This document shows positions 1 through 8,856 of a stretch of 24,119 nt of DNA, piece after piece; the stretch's first letter is position 1; each line of letters opens with the position of its first letter. Made by a program: the position numbers and the translations under genes. The stretch is from Byssochlamys sp. IMV 00236 (Eukaryota > Ascomycota > Eurotiomycetes > Eurotiales > Thermoascaceae), in the NCBI GenBank assembly GCA_001931875.2, contig MSJH02000611.1:1-24119 (forward strand). The letters run 5' to 3'. Below the pieces are notes generated by a model, which saw only the letters and a list, made by a program, of their open reading frames with translations, was not told the origin of the DNA and did no database searches.

Positions 1-470
1 AAAAAAAAAAAAGAAAGAGAAAGAGAGAAATGAAGAAAGAAAGAAAAAAGAGACTCATGAGTATATGCGTATATGCGTGTGTATGTGTGTATAGCTGATA
101 GAGACAAAGAATGAGTGTCCTATCTGTCGCGAGGCTATACTTAAACTGGTACATGTATTTCGTACTTGAGTTTATATATCTATCTATACCAATAATGTAC
201 AAAAGGAAAGTCAGGCAAATGTGTGTGTAAGTATATATGTATTTGTAAAGATAAACTATAATAAAACCTGATACTATCATTTTATCAAGTGCTGCTGGCT
301 TATATTGGAGAAGCGTCTTGTAAAGCCTTTTTTTGTTTGCTTGTTTGTAAAAAGCCTATTCAATAAAAGAGTTTACTCTCCCTTTATAAAGAAAAGTATA
401 ACAAGAGGGTCGCTAGATACGCCACAGTGATCCTCTCACAAAGTGACGAATACATGTCCTAAATAAACTC
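1..470. other. Gene-free left end, purine-rich tract
   Basis: No convincing coding sequence. The first 50 bases are an A/G-only purine tract that starts with 12 A, followed by TG-rich simple sequence around 60-95 and AT-rich spacer. It shows no match to the block B side, so the segmental duplication appears to begin to the right of it, near 475. Confidence 0.6.
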
Positions 471-474
471 AGTT

Positions 475-835
475 GTGATTTCTCTTTGCATTTGATTTAA
501 CCTTGTGAACAGAAACAACAGGCACTTGAATATTAACAGACCTCTCCATTTTTTTTTAAAAAAATAAAAATAATGCTTCGAGACATATACACACGGTAGT
601 CTAGCTTCGCCAATGGACACCGACCGTGCAAGGAAATCCTTTATTTTCAATACACTCTTTTGTCTGCACATGACTTCTTCAAAGCTCCATGGCACAAGAA
701 AACTCTTTGTTATCATTGACCGGCTTGGCTCTTTTTCTCTGATAAAGCTTATGAACAGCCATTCAAACCTATTTGCAAAGATCGCTTACCGTGTGTTCAA
801 TTACTATTGTGTGAGGATGTCATAATGACTTCTTT
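475..835. repeat. Duplicated 5' patch, copy A
   Basis: This stretch matches 11677-12032 in the same orientation. From about 570 to 835 I count roughly 13 differences in 265 bases, about 95% identity by eye. The sequence further right in the same duplication is far more diverged. A minus-strand frame is open across both copies (716-459 here), but the amino-acid differences between copies are about as frequent as expected for neutral change, so I do not call a gene. Nothing in it is recognised as a known family. Confidence 0.75.
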
Positions 836-1108
836 TTGACTTTTACTTTTGTGGTATTTACACACTAGATACATCGTCCACATAACATATATCAGTTTAG
901 AGGCTCATGTATATAAATGATCTAGAAGACTCACTGAGATACAACTGCAAGGGTAACACTTTGACATTTAATGAACAACCCCCACAAAGTGTAGAAAAGT
1001 AAAGCTCTTAGGCATTTAATAAGTCAATAAGACATTTACTTAATAAACAGATTATTCTTTTGTCCCATTGACTTTTAGGTTTTAATACTTTATCTTTAAC
1101 AAATGTTA
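836..1108. other. Segment present only in block A
   Basis: About 265 bases here have no counterpart in block B, where the flanking sequences join directly near 12032-12041. It is either an insertion in A or a deletion in B. No coding sequence or clear terminal repeats are visible. Confidence 0.5.
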
Positions 1109-1520
1109 CAACTTTCTTAATGTTCTCATAAATATGTACGGGTAATATTCTTTTGTGTGCCCTTTAATATAAACATGCATAAAGGTTCCGAGTTAACTAT
1201 GCATACAACCTCGGCTAGTAGTGTTCCCTTCCTAAGGATTCCGTGTTTTTCCGTCTCGTAGGTTCTTGAAACTTGTTTGAATCTTCCATTGTCATAAAAA
1301 TTCTAAACCGGATATTGTTGTCAAGGTCATTCCATTCGCTTGTATATAATCTACTGTATTTTCATATACAAGAAAGGCTAATCATTTTTTTCTTTTAACA
1401 CTTAAAAAGAACAACATCCATCAATACTAACAAATGTGGCTACTATAAAATTGTCAATTGTGACTGAAGGATTGTTTATAGAGAATCGAAAATGGAGATT
1501 TTTTAGAGAACATCGAACCA
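1109..1520. repeat. Duplicated spacer, copy A
   Basis: This aligns with 12041-12490 in the same order and orientation, at roughly 70 to 75% identity by eye with many small gaps. It holds no open frame conserved between the two copies, so it looks like neutrally drifting spacer of the segmental duplication. Confidence 0.65.
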
Positions 1521-2692
1521 ATAAAGAAGGCAGCATCAAAATTAAAATGACAAGCGAGAAAAATGAATAATAACAAATCATGTTGACCGACATGGAACAT
1601 AAAGAAAGAGCATGTTTTATGCGTGCAGAGGCATATCCGCTCAGCATTGTCACACATGAAGTAGTGTGTAATGGGAGGGTTTCATTCTAATAGGTCGTTT
1701 AAAGTTGAAAATTTAGAGCTTTACAGCCTTTTTTGACAGTCGATCATCTTTACTTAATCAATAAGAATCAAAGAAGCCCCACAAAATTGAATAAAAGTAG
1801 CAGATTAAAGAAAAGAACATTAACTTTGTTAAACTTTTTTATTGATAATAAGAAAAGGGGAATGTTGGTTTTTATAACATACAGTTGAAATATGTATTTA
1901 TTGCTCTATGCGGCGCAAGCAAGTAAAATAATTTACAACTTTTTCTTACTTATTTCATTACTAATTTGTACATTTCATACTAAACTTTGACTTCTACATT
2001 ACATATTATCTCTTACATGAGCATGTCCAAAAAGGATAGGGAAACAACAAGAGAACATCATACAATTACAGTATTTTCAGAGTGTAAGGTCGTATTTTTG
2101 TAGTTTTATAATACAATTCACATGGAAAAGCGATAAGTCAGCGGGATATCTCTTTTTGAAAACGTGTATTATATTGGATCTAAAAAGGTGACACACGGAT
2201 CGTCTTGTCGGTTAATTGACAAATTAAGAAATAAACGTCAGATGCGTGTAAACTACTTTCAGAAGGCACTGCCCTGTATTTTTCAGGCATTTACGCTCGG
2301 ATTATCTTCTAAATAACTAGTCAATTCAACGATTACTCTATAAAATGACTTAACTGACCAAGCTAAAGCAAAACATATCAATAGAAGCAATTTAAAGTGA
2401 TTGGCTGATTTAAATGAATCAATTTATTTAAACATAGATGAAGGGGAATAGTTCTATGCTTTGCACCAACAAAGAGCTCTAACTGAAAAATTAAACAACC
2501 GTTTTCCACAAATACAATGGTTGATCCTTTTTATAAGAATAAGAGTACGCCATTTATAGAAAGAAATTCTCGCGCTAACTTGTCACTTTTTGCATAAATT
2601 GTATTATAAAAATTACAAAAATGTGGCTTTACTTTTGTGTTGCACTTTCACATTAAGTCACAGCTTCTAAAGATTCCGTTTGGTAACACAGC
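1521..2692. other. AT-rich spacer, no gene seen
   Basis: This is AT-rich intergenic sequence. The open frames are short, overlap one another and show no conservation with block B. A motif at 2581-2608 recurs at 5043-5071. I see no RNA gene or promoter I can defend. Confidence 0.5.
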
Positions 2693-2967
2693 ATGAACGA
2701 TGGCAATATAAGTAATTCTAGTTATCCTTTCTTCTACCTCTTTTATTTAGTTATAATTGATCATATTCTAAATTTACCAACAATTGAATAATTGGTAATA
2801 TTATCATTAACATATAAACCGTTGATTTTTATTTTACAGCTCAAATTAAATCGTCACAGAACACGTTTTATGTCAAAGTAATCGGAATTAAAAAAGACGC
2901 ACAGATCTGTTCAGCAGACGATTGTTTGATGGCATCATTCATAGACATTTATAAAGTTTACTCATAA
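2693..2967 (+). CDS. Candidate two-exon small gene, 48 residues
   Basis: This is a tentative gene model. ATG at 2693 opens a 19-nt exon ending before GTAATT at 2712, and a pyrimidine-rich TTTTACAG ends the 128-nt intron at 2839. The second exon (2840-2967) stays in phase for 42 codons and stops with TAA at 2965-2967. The predicted peptide has a mixed composition that looks coding, with two cysteines in ICSADDC. It has no signal peptide and no recognised domain. It lies about 250 bp upstream of the first membrane-protein gene. I find no counterpart upstream of the third copy, so conservation does not support it. It could equally be the last exon of a decayed gene. Confidence 0.25.
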
Positions 2968-3150
2968 TATATTGAGATAATATATTTACAAAAATGTAAA
3001 ACTGCAAAGCTTATATTTTTGAGTGACCTTAAAAGATACATGCTGTTTAATTATGAATTGGTTACAATTATATAAAAATGGGTTTTTTGTGCTCATTAAA
3101 AACAAAAGGAGAGGACAGAGAACGTCAACTATTGCTCAGCGTCGTATTGA

Positions 3151-3221
3151 TATAAAAATAGCTGTCTCTTTTCTCTTTCTTTATCTTTATCTTTTCTCTC
3201 TTTTTTTTCACTCATTCTTGT
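3151..3221 (+). promoter_or_regulatory. TATA box and pyrimidine-rich leader of paralogue 1
   Basis: TATAAAAATA at 3151-3160 lies about 62 bases before the start codon and is followed by a C/T-rich tract (3163-3210). Paralogue 3 has the same TATA plus pyrimidine tract layout, and paralogue 2 has a shorter version, which supports this as the core promoter. Confidence 0.55.
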
Positions 3222-4673
3222 ATGGCTGATAGCAATTCTACATCATTTGGCTCGGTCTTTGCTTCTGGAATTCAGGATGTGGCAGCTGTGGCAGCTGTGT
3301 TAGGAACAGATATATGTGATATAAATGCTGGGCTAGCGCTGACCAGAGGGTATCTGTTTCCTGCTGCATGTGGTATGTCAATGTTTGGAATCCTTGGTCT
3401 TGCAAGACATATCCTAAAGTCCTTTTTACCTCAAAGCACCGCCAAGAACCTGAGCATCGAAGTTGAAAAATTAGACATATACAGGGTAGACAAAGCAATA
3501 CAAGGCATAACAAAGGAATTGTCACCGGATAAAAAATATCACTTGCTTGTACAAGATGCCAGAATACGCATGCGTGTGCCAGGTTATGATAGATCTACCT
3601 GGATAGGCGCTTTTGCTTCGTGCTTTATCTTGTCCTGCGCCAACTTTATACCATATTTACCTCACTATAAAGCCTTATTACTATACCCTGAATATTCCTC
3701 TGATTCATCTGGCCCATACATATATTACCCTCTTCTCTTGACATTCTCTAGCTTTGTGGCATCCTTCATCTGCTGGTTTGACGCTGTAATCATGCTATCA
3801 GGGTCCCCTTCACTGTATAACATTGATCCTTCTGATATGAAATTATTCGAGTCTTATCACTTTGGAAGTTTGTTTGCCAGACGCATTGGTTATGTTATAG
3901 GACTTCTTGCAGCTGTAGGCATTATCATTGGCTATATTGGCTCGTACTTGGTTGTCCAAACGATGACACCGAAGGATACCTACTACTGGCTTGGATTTCA
4001 GCTTACGTTGTGCTTCCTACGTCTGACGATATGGTCATCGAATACAAAAAAAGATGACTTGAATGTGATAAAGATACGGTATAAGATAGACAAAACCGAT
4101 GAAAGACTTATAGAGCAAATTGAAAGCTTTCCACATAAAAGAATAAATGCAAAAGAAGCAATCGACAAGCTTAAGTCTGGTGACTACTTCATTTGGTCTG
4201 AGGTAACGGATACCTACTATCAAGCAAAATACTATACACATGATTATCGTTTCCGTAATTTTAATGACTTCCGTACCCAGAATGATTCTACCTCCTGTGA
4301 CATCGATTCGAGGCCAATATACTATATATTATGGAACAAAGATTTGTTCATTCCGCAAAAGATTCTTGTGGTACATCTGGACAAGGGTTCGTTGACCGAA
4401 ATCCATACTGGAAAAGTCAGTTATGTAAAAATTCTAGGGTGGCCTTATTGGACTTATCACTTGGAAAAAAGCAAACTCAAGTCATTGAAAGAAGAGCAAG
4501 TAGGTGTTGAAGTGCTTCGTACACTGAAATCAAAGATGGATGATATTGCTCCATGGAAAGAGTTTGTTGCTAAGAAGGGGGAGATTGACTCTGAAAAGGA
4601 GAAGATTGGCTCTGAACTTCAAGAAGATGAACGGATGTATAAAAATATTAAATTAGAGCCTCGACAGGATTAG
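3222..4673 (+). CDS. Multi-pass membrane protein, paralogue 1
   Basis: This is an intronless 483-residue protein of a family I do not recognise. It has a conserved N-terminal region with FASGIQDVAAVAAVLGTD at 13-30. Hydrophobic segments lie near residues 43-65, 127-148, 166-193, 222-245 and 252-272. A charged soluble C-terminal half of about 210 residues follows, ending in an acidic and lysine-rich helix. There is no signal peptide. The start is fixed by alignment with the other two copies and by the TATA box 62 bases upstream. The DNA of its 5' end is almost identical to paralogue 2, while its C-terminal half (FRNFND, TSCDI, PQKILVVH) resembles paralogue 3, so it is a mosaic. Membrane location is predicted; function is unknown. 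Confidence 0.85.
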   Translation: MADSNSTSFGSVFASGIQDVAAVAAVLGTDICDINAGLALTRGYLFPAACGMSMFGILGLARHILKSFLPQSTAKNLSIEVEKLDIYRVDKAIQGITKELSPDKKYHLLVQDARIRMRVPGYDRSTWIGAFASCFILSCANFIPYLPHYKALLLYPEYSSDSSGPYIYYPLLLTFSSFVASFICWFDAVIMLSGSPSLYNIDPSDMKLFESYHFGSLFARRIGYVIGLLAAVGIIIGYIGSYLVVQTMTPKDTYYWLGFQLTLCFLRLTIWSSNTKKDDLNVIKIRYKIDKTDERLIEQIESFPHKRINAKEAIDKLKSGDYFIWSEVTDTYYQAKYYTHDYRFRNFNDFRTQNDSTSCDIDSRPIYYILWNKDLFIPQKILVVHLDKGSLTEIHTGKVSYVKILGWPYWTYHLEKSKLKSLKEEQVGVEVLRTLKSKMDDIAPWKEFVAKKGEIDSEKEKIGSELQEDERMYKNIKLEPRQD

Positions 4674-4704
4674 CCTTTTTATTATAAATTTAAATAATAG
4701 TAGT

Positions 4705-4710
4705 AATAAA
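4705..4710 (+). terminator. Polyadenylation signal of paralogue 1
   Basis: AATAAA lies 32 bases after the stop codon of paralogue 1. Paralogue 3 has AATAAA at the equivalent place (16642-16647). Confidence 0.5.
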
Positions 4711-4829
4711 TAATGTCAGTTCTTCTGCATATACATTCATGTAATGTTTGAAACAATGTTAATCAGGGCACGCTTCCGACTCTTTGGAAACTGAATAATT
4801 GGTAGTCTTTAACTATTTTGAGTGAAATA
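4711..4829. repeat. Duplicated 3' flank, copy A
   Basis: The first part aligns with the 3' flank of paralogue 3 (16648-16705), sharing the CATTCATG and TGTTAATC words. It then loses similarity. No gene is seen. Confidence 0.45.
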
Positions 4830-4936
4830 CAGTGGCCCAAAATAATCACTCTATATTTTATCCAATTTACGTTCTCTTTTCTTCTCACCATTGTTTTGGT
4901 TATTTAAACAATCTTCAAGCTTTAAAGAGAACGTAA
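4830..4936. mobile_element. Possible Tc1/mariner terminal remnant with 13-bp inverted repeat
   Basis: CAGTGGCCCAAAATAATCAC at 4830-4849 is preceded by TA, the layout of a Tc1/mariner terminal repeat next to its TA target site. Close by, TTACGTTCTCTTT (4867-4879) and AAAGAGAACGTAA (4924-4936) form a perfect 13-bp inverted repeat around a 44-nt spacer. No transposase and no matching right end are visible. The segment has no counterpart in block B, which fits a later insertion into A. It could also be a chance hairpin in AT-rich DNA. Confidence 0.35.
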
Positions 4937-5083
4937 GATATTATTATATGCTAACCCTCGTTTAAATAAAGTGCTATTAAAATCAAAGAAATCGTATTGA
5001 AAATCGTAATTTATTTCACGTGAAAGAGATGTCGCATCGGCTTGTCACTTTTTGGCGTGAGTTGTATTATATTAAATAAATAA

Positions 5084-5209
5084 CAAGGTTTCTTCTCTTA
5101 TTTCAGACACTCCAAGTCAGTGCTTGTAGGAGAAGCTGTAAAGAGCGTCCTTGGTGACTATACAACCATCGATAAGAATTTATCTCTTGTAATTAACAAA
5201 ATCGGATGA
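5084..5209 (+). pseudogene. Relic coding exon, unrecognised
   Basis: There are 41 open codons ending in TGA at 5207. The central part (5108-5206) reads as convincing protein sequence (SVLVGEAVKSVLGDY). A TTTCAG at 5101-5106 could be a splice acceptor. Block B has a decayed match around 17027-17075 in the same frame with an early stop. This suggests both copies descend from one coding region, possibly the same ancestral gene as the relic immediately downstream. I do not recognise the family. Confidence 0.3.
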
Positions 5210-5289
5210 TTTGCAAGTGGAAAAGAGGAACGTGGAGAGGCATAAAATAGAAATAGAAAAAAACGTTAAAAATAGTTGTCCTTACACCA

Positions 5290-5636
5290 ATCACATTTAT
5301 GAAGACTCTTTCTTTTTTATTCAACCTGTATCACCACCAACCTCTTGATGAAGCAACCTTGCCAACAGCTCATTCATATATGACAGTATTAAGAGTCTTA
5401 GCAACGAAATAGCCCACAGTTTATCTACAAAAATTATTCATGGCCTCATCAATACTTAGCAAAGACTTTAACAATTTAAATATTCGGATATTGGCAACAT
5501 GTGATGGAGAAGAAGTTGTCTTGACCTTAATTAAGTATATTGAGAGTCAAAGCTTTCAGATTGTCCAATGGATCTAGTGATGGTGACTATATGTATTGTC
5601 TCTTTTTTTTTCACAATAAAAGTATGATTAAAGTGG
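5290..5636 (+). pseudogene. Transposase-like relic, copy A
   Basis: A plus-strand frame aligns residue by residue with the relic at 17189-17509, sharing LTLIKxIES, MYCLFF and the LxxA..HSxMTVL spacing. It is broken by in-frame stops and a frame change near 5575. The LIK-IES-G...DDG-Y...LFF pattern resembles the segment just ahead of the catalytic domain in Mutator-like (MULE) transposases of early-diverging fungi. That assignment is a tentative match from memory, and no catalytic DDE residues are present. Confidence 0.35.
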
Positions 5637-5689
5637 CTATATTTGCGTGTTAGTCTTGAAGACGCCATCACCAAAAGTAGTAATAGTGC

Positions 5690-5765
5690 TTAATATTCGA
5701 TATCCGAAGTGTGGAGAGCGTGGGGTTCCAAAAGGGTTTTTTGTGGGGCCCCTCTTTACAATACG
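5690..5765. repeat. G/C-rich palindromic element end, copy A
   Basis: In this AT-rich region a GGGGTTCC...GGGGCCCC arrangement stands out at about 5722-5753. It is conserved in diverged form at about 17577-17613 in block B. The base composition and partly self-complementary layout look like the end of a DNA transposon, consistent with the transposase-like relic just upstream. No opposite end was found. Confidence 0.3.
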
Positions 5766-5842
5766 CTGGCCCAAGCTTCTACATAGCTTAGAAAGCGGGG
5801 TATAATAATTGCTATTTGCACAATGTAAAGACCGCTCAAAAA

Positions 5843-5908
5843 CGAAAAAGAAAAGCAATATGTCAGCAAGACTAAAAGGTAAAGCATATGAACTTCATAA
5901 GTTCTGAA
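5843..5908 (+). pseudogene. C-terminal tail of a convergent gene, copy A
   Basis: The frame reads a short basic tail (SARLKGKAYELHKF) and ends with TGA at 5906-5908. It is the counterpart of 17698-17798 with only three residue changes around the conserved core. It lies tail to tail with the oxygenase remnant. The upstream part of the gene cannot be found. Confidence 0.3.
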
Positions 5909-5970
5909 AACTCATCAATATCATGAAAGTAATACAAGTAGAAGAGGTTCATTGTTAAAATGGAGTTTAT

Positions 5971-6190
5971 CTAAGCTATCATATTTCTTAGTCTCTGGCT
6001 AATGATCATCTCAGCCTTATCAATCATGCGAGTAACTAGTTGATGGCAAGTAGGAATATCATCAATCAATCCAAGCACTTGTCCTGCTGTCCAGATACCT
6101 AAATCAGGATCTCCCTTGACAAACACTTGCTTTCCTCTGGTACCAGACACAAGTTCAGAAATGTCTTTATTGATTTCAACGGCTACTACT
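5971..6190 (-). pseudogene. Nitronate monooxygenase 3' fragment
   Basis: This matches the last third of the intact oxygenase gene (17862-18110, minus) nearly base for base, with about three differences in the 285 bases from 5881 to 6166. The stop codon is at 5971-5973. At about 6167-6190 an internal deletion of roughly 30 bases and then loss of all similarity end the copy, so the FMN-binding region and start codon are absent. It is an unprocessed genomic fragment, a by-product of the segmental duplication or of later gene conversion from the intact copy. No active product is expected. Confidence 0.9.
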
Positions 6191-6920
6191 GTTTTAAAAT
6201 AGTTTATTACCCCCTTCCCGCTTTCTGTTTTGTTGAATGACTCATTGCTCTATGACAATTCAATACGTAGTATGCAATATGAACAGGATCCGTTGATTTA
6301 CACCAAAGCATACACTGCTTTTTAGCTAGGGTCTAACTATCACTTTGTGGAGATGAAGACATCATATGGCTACTCTTGCGGAAAGAACCTATTCAAAAAG
6401 CTGAATTTAGCTGCTGTTTGTAGGCAGAAACTAGAGCAAAGCATATAAAATAAGATAAAAGGCGTCAAAATTAGCCCAAAAAGAATGTAAGACACATTAC
6501 GAAAGAGCCCCGAGTTTACTTAAAAGCCCTCCCTGACAAATAAAGGCCCTGATCCGAAATATTGTACGATTAGGGAGTGAGAATAATGTGATGTAATCTT
6601 ATTTATTTGTTATATTAATAGTTTGGCAGATACCAAGTCTCTATTAAAACCTAAGAATAAACAGCTTATACCGTTGTCAATTATGAGGAAACAAAATGGA
6701 TATTTATTTAAAATTCAGTGGTGTAATGAACTTGGTGATAAGTGAGTAAATCGAAGAAAGGTAGCCAAATGCTTCCTTTATTTAAAACCTGTGCCACCTT
6801 CTGAAATGCAAACAAAAAAGGACTGCTTTATCACTTTCCACCTTGGAGCATAGTGTGTACAGTCACACTATAATACAAATAAAGGAGAGCATTTGTAAGG
6901 CCCTATACCACACGTTTTTA
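6191..6920. other. Spacer upstream of paralogue 2
   Basis: No gene is seen. Around 6505-6580 there are repeated CCCT/AGGG words, including an imperfect inverted pair CCCTGAT (6547-6553) and ATTAGGG, which resemble a transposon end but lack a partner. The rest is AT-rich with no similarity to the upstream regions of paralogues 1 and 3. Confidence 0.4.
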
Positions 6921-6972
6921 TATAAAAGGCTTACTTTTAGTCATTCCTTTCCTCCTCCTCATTGATTTATAC
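6921..6972 (+). promoter_or_regulatory. TATA box of paralogue 2
   Basis: TATAAAAGG at 6921-6929 lies 44 to 52 bases before the start codon, followed by a C/T-rich leader (6941-6960). Its position matches the core promoter layout of the other two copies, with a shorter leader. Confidence 0.5.
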
Positions 6973-8427
6973 ATGACTGATAGCAAATTTATATCATTTG
7001 GCTCGGTTTTCGCTTCTGGCATTCAAGATGTGGCAGCTGTGGCAGCTGTGTTAGGAACAGATATATGTGATATAAATGCTGGGTTAGCGTTGACCAGAGG
7101 GTATCTGTTTCCTGCTGCATGTGGTATGTCAATGTTTGGAGTCCTTGGTCTTGCAAAGAACATGCTCAAATCTTTTTTACCTCTGCGTATTGCCAAGAAC
7201 CTGGGCATCAAAATCGAAAAGTTTGACACATACAAAATAGACAAAGCGATATACAACATAGCAAGTAATCTGTCACCGCATACAAAAACCTGTTTGAATG
7301 CACAAAATGTCAGATTATGCATACGTGTGCCAGATTATAGCAGATCTATCTGGATAGGCGCTTTTGCTTCGTGCTTTATCTTATCCTGCGTCAACTTTAT
7401 ACCCTACGTTCCGCACTACAGAACGTTCTACTCGAACTTTGAAGATTCCTCAGACTCATCTGACCCATACCTATACTTCCCTCTTCTCTTGACATGCTCC
7501 AGCTTTGTGGCATCCTTCATCTGCTGGTTTGACGCTGTAATCATGCTATCAGGATCCCCATCACTCTATACATTAGCTTCTTTACATATGGACTTGTTTG
7601 AGCCTTTCTACTTTGGTAGCTTGTTTGTCAGGCGCATTGGCTGTAGTTTGGGACTTCTTGCAGCTTTAGGCATTATCATTGGCTATATTGGCTCGTACCT
7701 GGTTGTCCAAAAGATGACACCGATGGATACCTACTACTGGCTAGGACTTGAGCTTGCACTGTGTTTATTACGCCTGGTGATATGGTCATGGAGTGCGGAA
7801 AAGGATAATATGAATGTGGTAAATCTACGATATAAGATAGACAGAAGCGATGAAGGAGTTATAAGGCAAATTGAAAGATTGTCACATACAAGAATAGATG
7901 CAGAAGACGCAATCAGCAAGCTCAAGTCTGGCAAATACTTCATTCGGTCTGAGATAGTGGATGCATACTATCAAGCAAAGTATCACCTTCACGATATGTC
8001 TATTCCTGGCTTTAATGATGCCAACACACCTGCTTTCCTCCGTTCGTTGGAGAAAACAAAAAGAGCAACATACTACATAATGTGGAACGATAAGCTACAT
8101 CGTATAGAAAAGGTTCTTGTAGTATTTGAAAACATAGCTTTGGTAATGGAAAATGTGGTTATGGAAACGGGAAACCTGCTTGAACCAATAAAATGGCGTA
8201 TAGTGCGCTATGCTCAAGTTGCATTTAAGAATTCGTATTATCACGAAGAAAGCGATCTTGAAACAATGCCAAAAGAACAAGTAGATGCTAATTCACTGGC
8301 AGAGCTGAAGTCAAAGATGGATGTTATTGACCCATGGATAAAGCTTGTCACTTTACGTAAGCAAGTTGACCTTGAGCTTGAAAAAGACGAGCAGTCATTT
8401 CAGACTATCGAACTAAAGTTCTTTTAA
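6973..8427 (+). CDS. Multi-pass membrane protein, paralogue 2
   Basis: This is an intronless 484-residue member of the same unrecognised family, with the same five hydrophobic segments (near residues 43-65, 127-148, 166-193, 222-245 and 252-272). The first 70 codons are nearly identical to paralogue 1 at the DNA level. The C-terminal half is the most divergent of the three. It lacks the FRNFND and TSCDI blocks and has a different insert around residues 342-420, while keeping the helix LRYKID, the YYQAKY motif and the closing ELKSKMD and acidic tail. It lies outside the duplicated blocks A and B and is followed by the LINE. There is no sign of disruption. Function is unknown; the variable C-terminal half suggests that this part meets a variable partner, which is inference. 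Confidence 0.85.
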   Translation: MTDSKFISFGSVFASGIQDVAAVAAVLGTDICDINAGLALTRGYLFPAACGMSMFGVLGLAKNMLKSFLPLRIAKNLGIKIEKFDTYKIDKAIYNIASNLSPHTKTCLNAQNVRLCIRVPDYSRSIWIGAFASCFILSCVNFIPYVPHYRTFYSNFEDSSDSSDPYLYFPLLLTCSSFVASFICWFDAVIMLSGSPSLYTLASLHMDLFEPFYFGSLFVRRIGCSLGLLAALGIIIGYIGSYLVVQKMTPMDTYYWLGLELALCLLRLVIWSWSAEKDNMNVVNLRYKIDRSDEGVIRQIERLSHTRIDAEDAISKLKSGKYFIRSEIVDAYYQAKYHLHDMSIPGFNDANTPAFLRSLEKTKRATYYIMWNDKLHRIEKVLVVFENIALVMENVVMETGNLLEPIKWRIVRYAQVAFKNSYYHEESDLETMPKEQVDANSLAELKSKMDVIDPWIKLVTLRKQVDLELEKDEQSFQTIELKFF

Positions 8428-8442
8428 CGCATTTTTTATAAT

Positions 8443-8448
8443 AATAAA
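8443..8448 (+). terminator. Polyadenylation signal of paralogue 2
   Basis: AATAAA lies 16 bases after the stop codon, in an A/T-rich 3' flank. Confidence 0.4.
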
Positions 8449-8830
8449 AACCTTGTAATAGACACTTTAGGCTAAAGGAAGTGTTTTAGAGGGAAGTGTT
8501 TCCGTCTTACAAAGCTTTAGTCATAAGTCTCTCTTTATGGAATACAGTAATGTCATTACAGAAAGAAAAAGAGAGAGAAACAATGGTAAAGTAAAACGAG
8601 ACAAAACACAAACATATGCAGCGTAGCACCAGTTTGGCTCAATGAGTTCTTTCTCGTAACCTTTGAAACATGAATGAGGTTTGATTTGACACTTATCTTT
8701 CAGCATAAACTCTCATTAATGCGCCTCTCCTTTTATATTTAAAGTCAACTTGGCTAATACAATTTTTAAATATGTAAATGATGAGTAGTGATTATGGAGG
8801 ATTAAAACTCCTTAGTCGAAATTATAGCTG
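8449..8830. other. Spacer between paralogue 2 and the LINE
   Basis: No gene is seen. It is AT-rich sequence with a repeated word AAGTGTTT (8479-8503). No target-site duplication matching the far side of the LINE is recognisable. Confidence 0.4.
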
Positions 8831-8835
8831 TTTTC

Positions 8836-8856
8836 ATGGTGTAAGCGGAACACCAT
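8836..8856 (-). repeat. Perfect hairpin at LINE 3' end
   Basis: ATGGTGT (8836-8842) and ACACCAT (8850-8856) are exact inverted copies around a 7-nt loop. They sit directly after the TAA stop codon (8859-8857, minus). In some LINE families a 3' stem-loop is the recognition site for the element's own reverse transcriptase, and this position fits that role. Confidence 0.6.

Noticed and set aside
1402..1657. Two overlapping minus-strand open frames rich in Phe, Ser and Leu
   Set aside because: Composition is that of AT-rich non-coding DNA and neither is kept in the block B copy.
3023..3229. Small plus-strand open frame overlapping the start of paralogue 1
   Set aside because: It covers the promoter TATA box and pyrimidine tract and has no counterpart upstream of the other copies.
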